This document shows, one piece after another, positions 5,566-6,407 of a DNA stretch of 6,407 nucleotides (its first letter is position 1; every line of letters begins with the position of its first letter). The notes beneath the pieces were generated by a model. It had not been told where the DNA came from, ran no database searches, and worked only from the letters and a program-made list of their open reading frames with translations. Origin of the DNA: SAR116 cluster bacterium (GTDB lineage: Bacteria > Pseudomonadota > Alphaproteobacteria > Puniceispirillales > Puniceispirillaceae); contig SHBC01000063.1 of NCBI GenBank assembly GCA_004213025.1, forward strand, positions 1 through 6,407. Reading direction: 5' to 3'. Made by a program: the position numbers and the translations under genes.

Positions 5566-6407
5566 CTAGCCGATGAGCCGTGCCACATCAAAGACGACAA
5601 GAACCGCCATCAGCCCCATCAGGATGGCAATACCACCACGAAGCAACACATTCTGAAGCTCCAGCGGAAGCGGCTTGCCAAACAGCGCCTCGTAGAAAAA
5701 GAAGACAAGATGTCCGCCATCAAGCGCCGGAATGGGCAAAAGGTTGATCAGTCCCAGATTGATCGAAATAACAGCGGTCAGCAAAATGAAGGGTATGATC
5801 CCCTGTTGCAGTGCCGATCCCGAAATCTTGGCGATTCCCACCGGCCCCTGGACCTCGCCAGCCTGCATCTGCCCTGTTCCCAGTCGCGCTAACCCCCGCA
5901 GAATCATCACCGACATTCTGAAGGCATCCGACGTCGCCGCCACCAGCGCGCTGCCGGGCAGGAGTCGCTCGCGGCTGCCAGCCCCGGCCGATTTGACGCC
6001 AAGCACACCCATATAGATCTGCATTGCCTCGTTGTAGCGAGGCATTGGCGTGACGGTGAAACTCAACTCCCGGTCATCACGCTGAATGGTGAACGCCAGT
6101 GGCCGGCCAGGGCTTTCCACCACAAGACCGCGCAGATCGTTGAAGTCACGAACGCTGATGCCATCGATCTCCGTCACCAGATCGCCGGCCTGCAGCCCTG
6201 CCTCGGCCGCCGCTGTGTCCGGCATGACTTCGCCAATCTGCGCTGGGAGATAAATTTTGCCTGCCGTCATGTACACCATGGCGAACAGCACAATACCAAG
6301 AATGAAATTGGCAATCGGTCCCGCCGCCACGATGCCGATGCGCCACCACAGGCCTGCGCCGGCGAAACTGCCAGGCACACTGGTCGCCTCTTCAGACGCA
6401 CCGCCGG
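5566..6407 (-). CDS. rseP: RIP metalloprotease RseP (site-2 protease family), C-terminal part; 5' end beyond window
   Basis: The frame is open to the right edge and gives 279 residues. The N-terminal segment with the HExxH zinc site lies outside the window. Visible parts are the conserved WWRIGIVAAGPIANFILG stretch leading into a membrane segment (residues about 23-48), one PDZ domain (about 55-120; GLQAGDLVTEIDGISV at 70-85), the GPVGIAKISG motif (188-197), a membrane segment (about 203-224) running into the NLLPIPALDGGH motif (221-232), whose Asp229 is the third zinc ligand in this family, and a last membrane segment (about 254-275). The family cleaves membrane-embedded substrates such as anti-sigma factors (RseA in E. 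coli), cell-cycle regulators (MmpA in Caulobacter) and leftover signal peptides. E. coli RseP has two PDZ domains; only one is seen here, as is common in alphaproteobacteria. A GTG inside the frame at 6378 is not the true start, because clear family sequence continues around it. The substrate cannot be told from this window. Confidence 0.94.
   Translation of the reverse strand, partial: GGASEEATSVPGSFAGAGLWWRIGIVAAGPIANFILGIVLFAMVYMTAGKIYLPAQIGEVMPDTAAAEAGLQAGDLVTEIDGISVRDFNDLRGLVVESPGRPLAFTIQRDDRELSFTVTPMPRYNEAMQIYMGVLGVKSAGAGSRERLLPGSALVAATSDAFRMSVMILRGLARLGTGQMQAGEVQGPVGIAKISGSALQQGIIPFILLTAVISINLGLINLLPIPALDGGHLVFFFYEALFGKPLPLELQNVLLRGGIAILMGLMAVLVVFDVARLIG

Noticed and set aside
6376..6378. 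GTG at 6378 as the start of a short, complete protease gene
   Set aside because: The frame stays open to the window edge and the protein lacks the N-terminal HExxH segment, so the gene is cut by the window rather than starting here.
1..6407. Search for tRNA, rRNA, CRISPR, insertion sequences, transposases, phage or defence genes
   Set aside because: No such structure was seen by eye; nearly every base is accounted for by conserved envelope genes, with no sign of insertion or transfer.

Overview
The window holds part of the conserved envelope-biogenesis cluster of a Gram-negative bacterium. Every gene is on the minus strand, so the cluster reads from the right edge to the left: rseP (5' end cut off), bamA, skp/ompH, lpxD, fabZ, lpxA and lpxI (3' end cut off). 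There are no RNA genes, mobile elements, CRISPR arrays or long non-coding stretches. The longest intergenic gap is the roughly 84-base rseP-bamA spacer.

The organism is most likely an alphaproteobacterium. UDP-2,3-diacylglucosamine hydrolysis is assigned to LpxI rather than LpxH, and lpxI directly follows lpxA, the usual alphaproteobacterial order. The RseP-like protease shows one PDZ domain instead of two, and BamA is about 760 residues, shorter than in enterobacteria. I cannot name a genus; a free-living marine or Rhodospirillales-like lineage is only a guess.

Layout from the upstream end: the C-terminal two thirds of an intramembrane site-2 protease (6407-5566); a short spacer with a good candidate sigma70-type promoter (5538-5511); bamA, the outer-membrane beta-barrel insertase (5481-3205); skp/ompH, the periplasmic chaperone, whose assigned start lies 47 bases inside bamA (3251-2559); then the tightly packed lipid A block lpxD (2550-1546), fabZ (1542-1084), lpxA (1057-239) and the start of lpxI (227-1), with gaps of 3 to 26 bases that suggest one transcript and some translational coupling.

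The genes form one programme for building the outer membrane. FabZ works in fatty-acid synthesis, which supplies the 3-hydroxyacyl-ACP donors. LpxA and LpxD place those acyl chains on the UDP-sugar, and LpxI releases lipid X. Skp escorts unfolded outer-membrane proteins to BamA for insertion. RseP-family proteases act in envelope-stress signalling or cleave small membrane peptides.

I found no previously undescribed system. The points worth a second look are the 5' end of skp/ompH (possible frameshift), replacement of conserved active-site-region histidines by glutamine in both LpxA and LpxD, a BamA that ends in Leu rather than an aromatic residue, and the bamA promoter.
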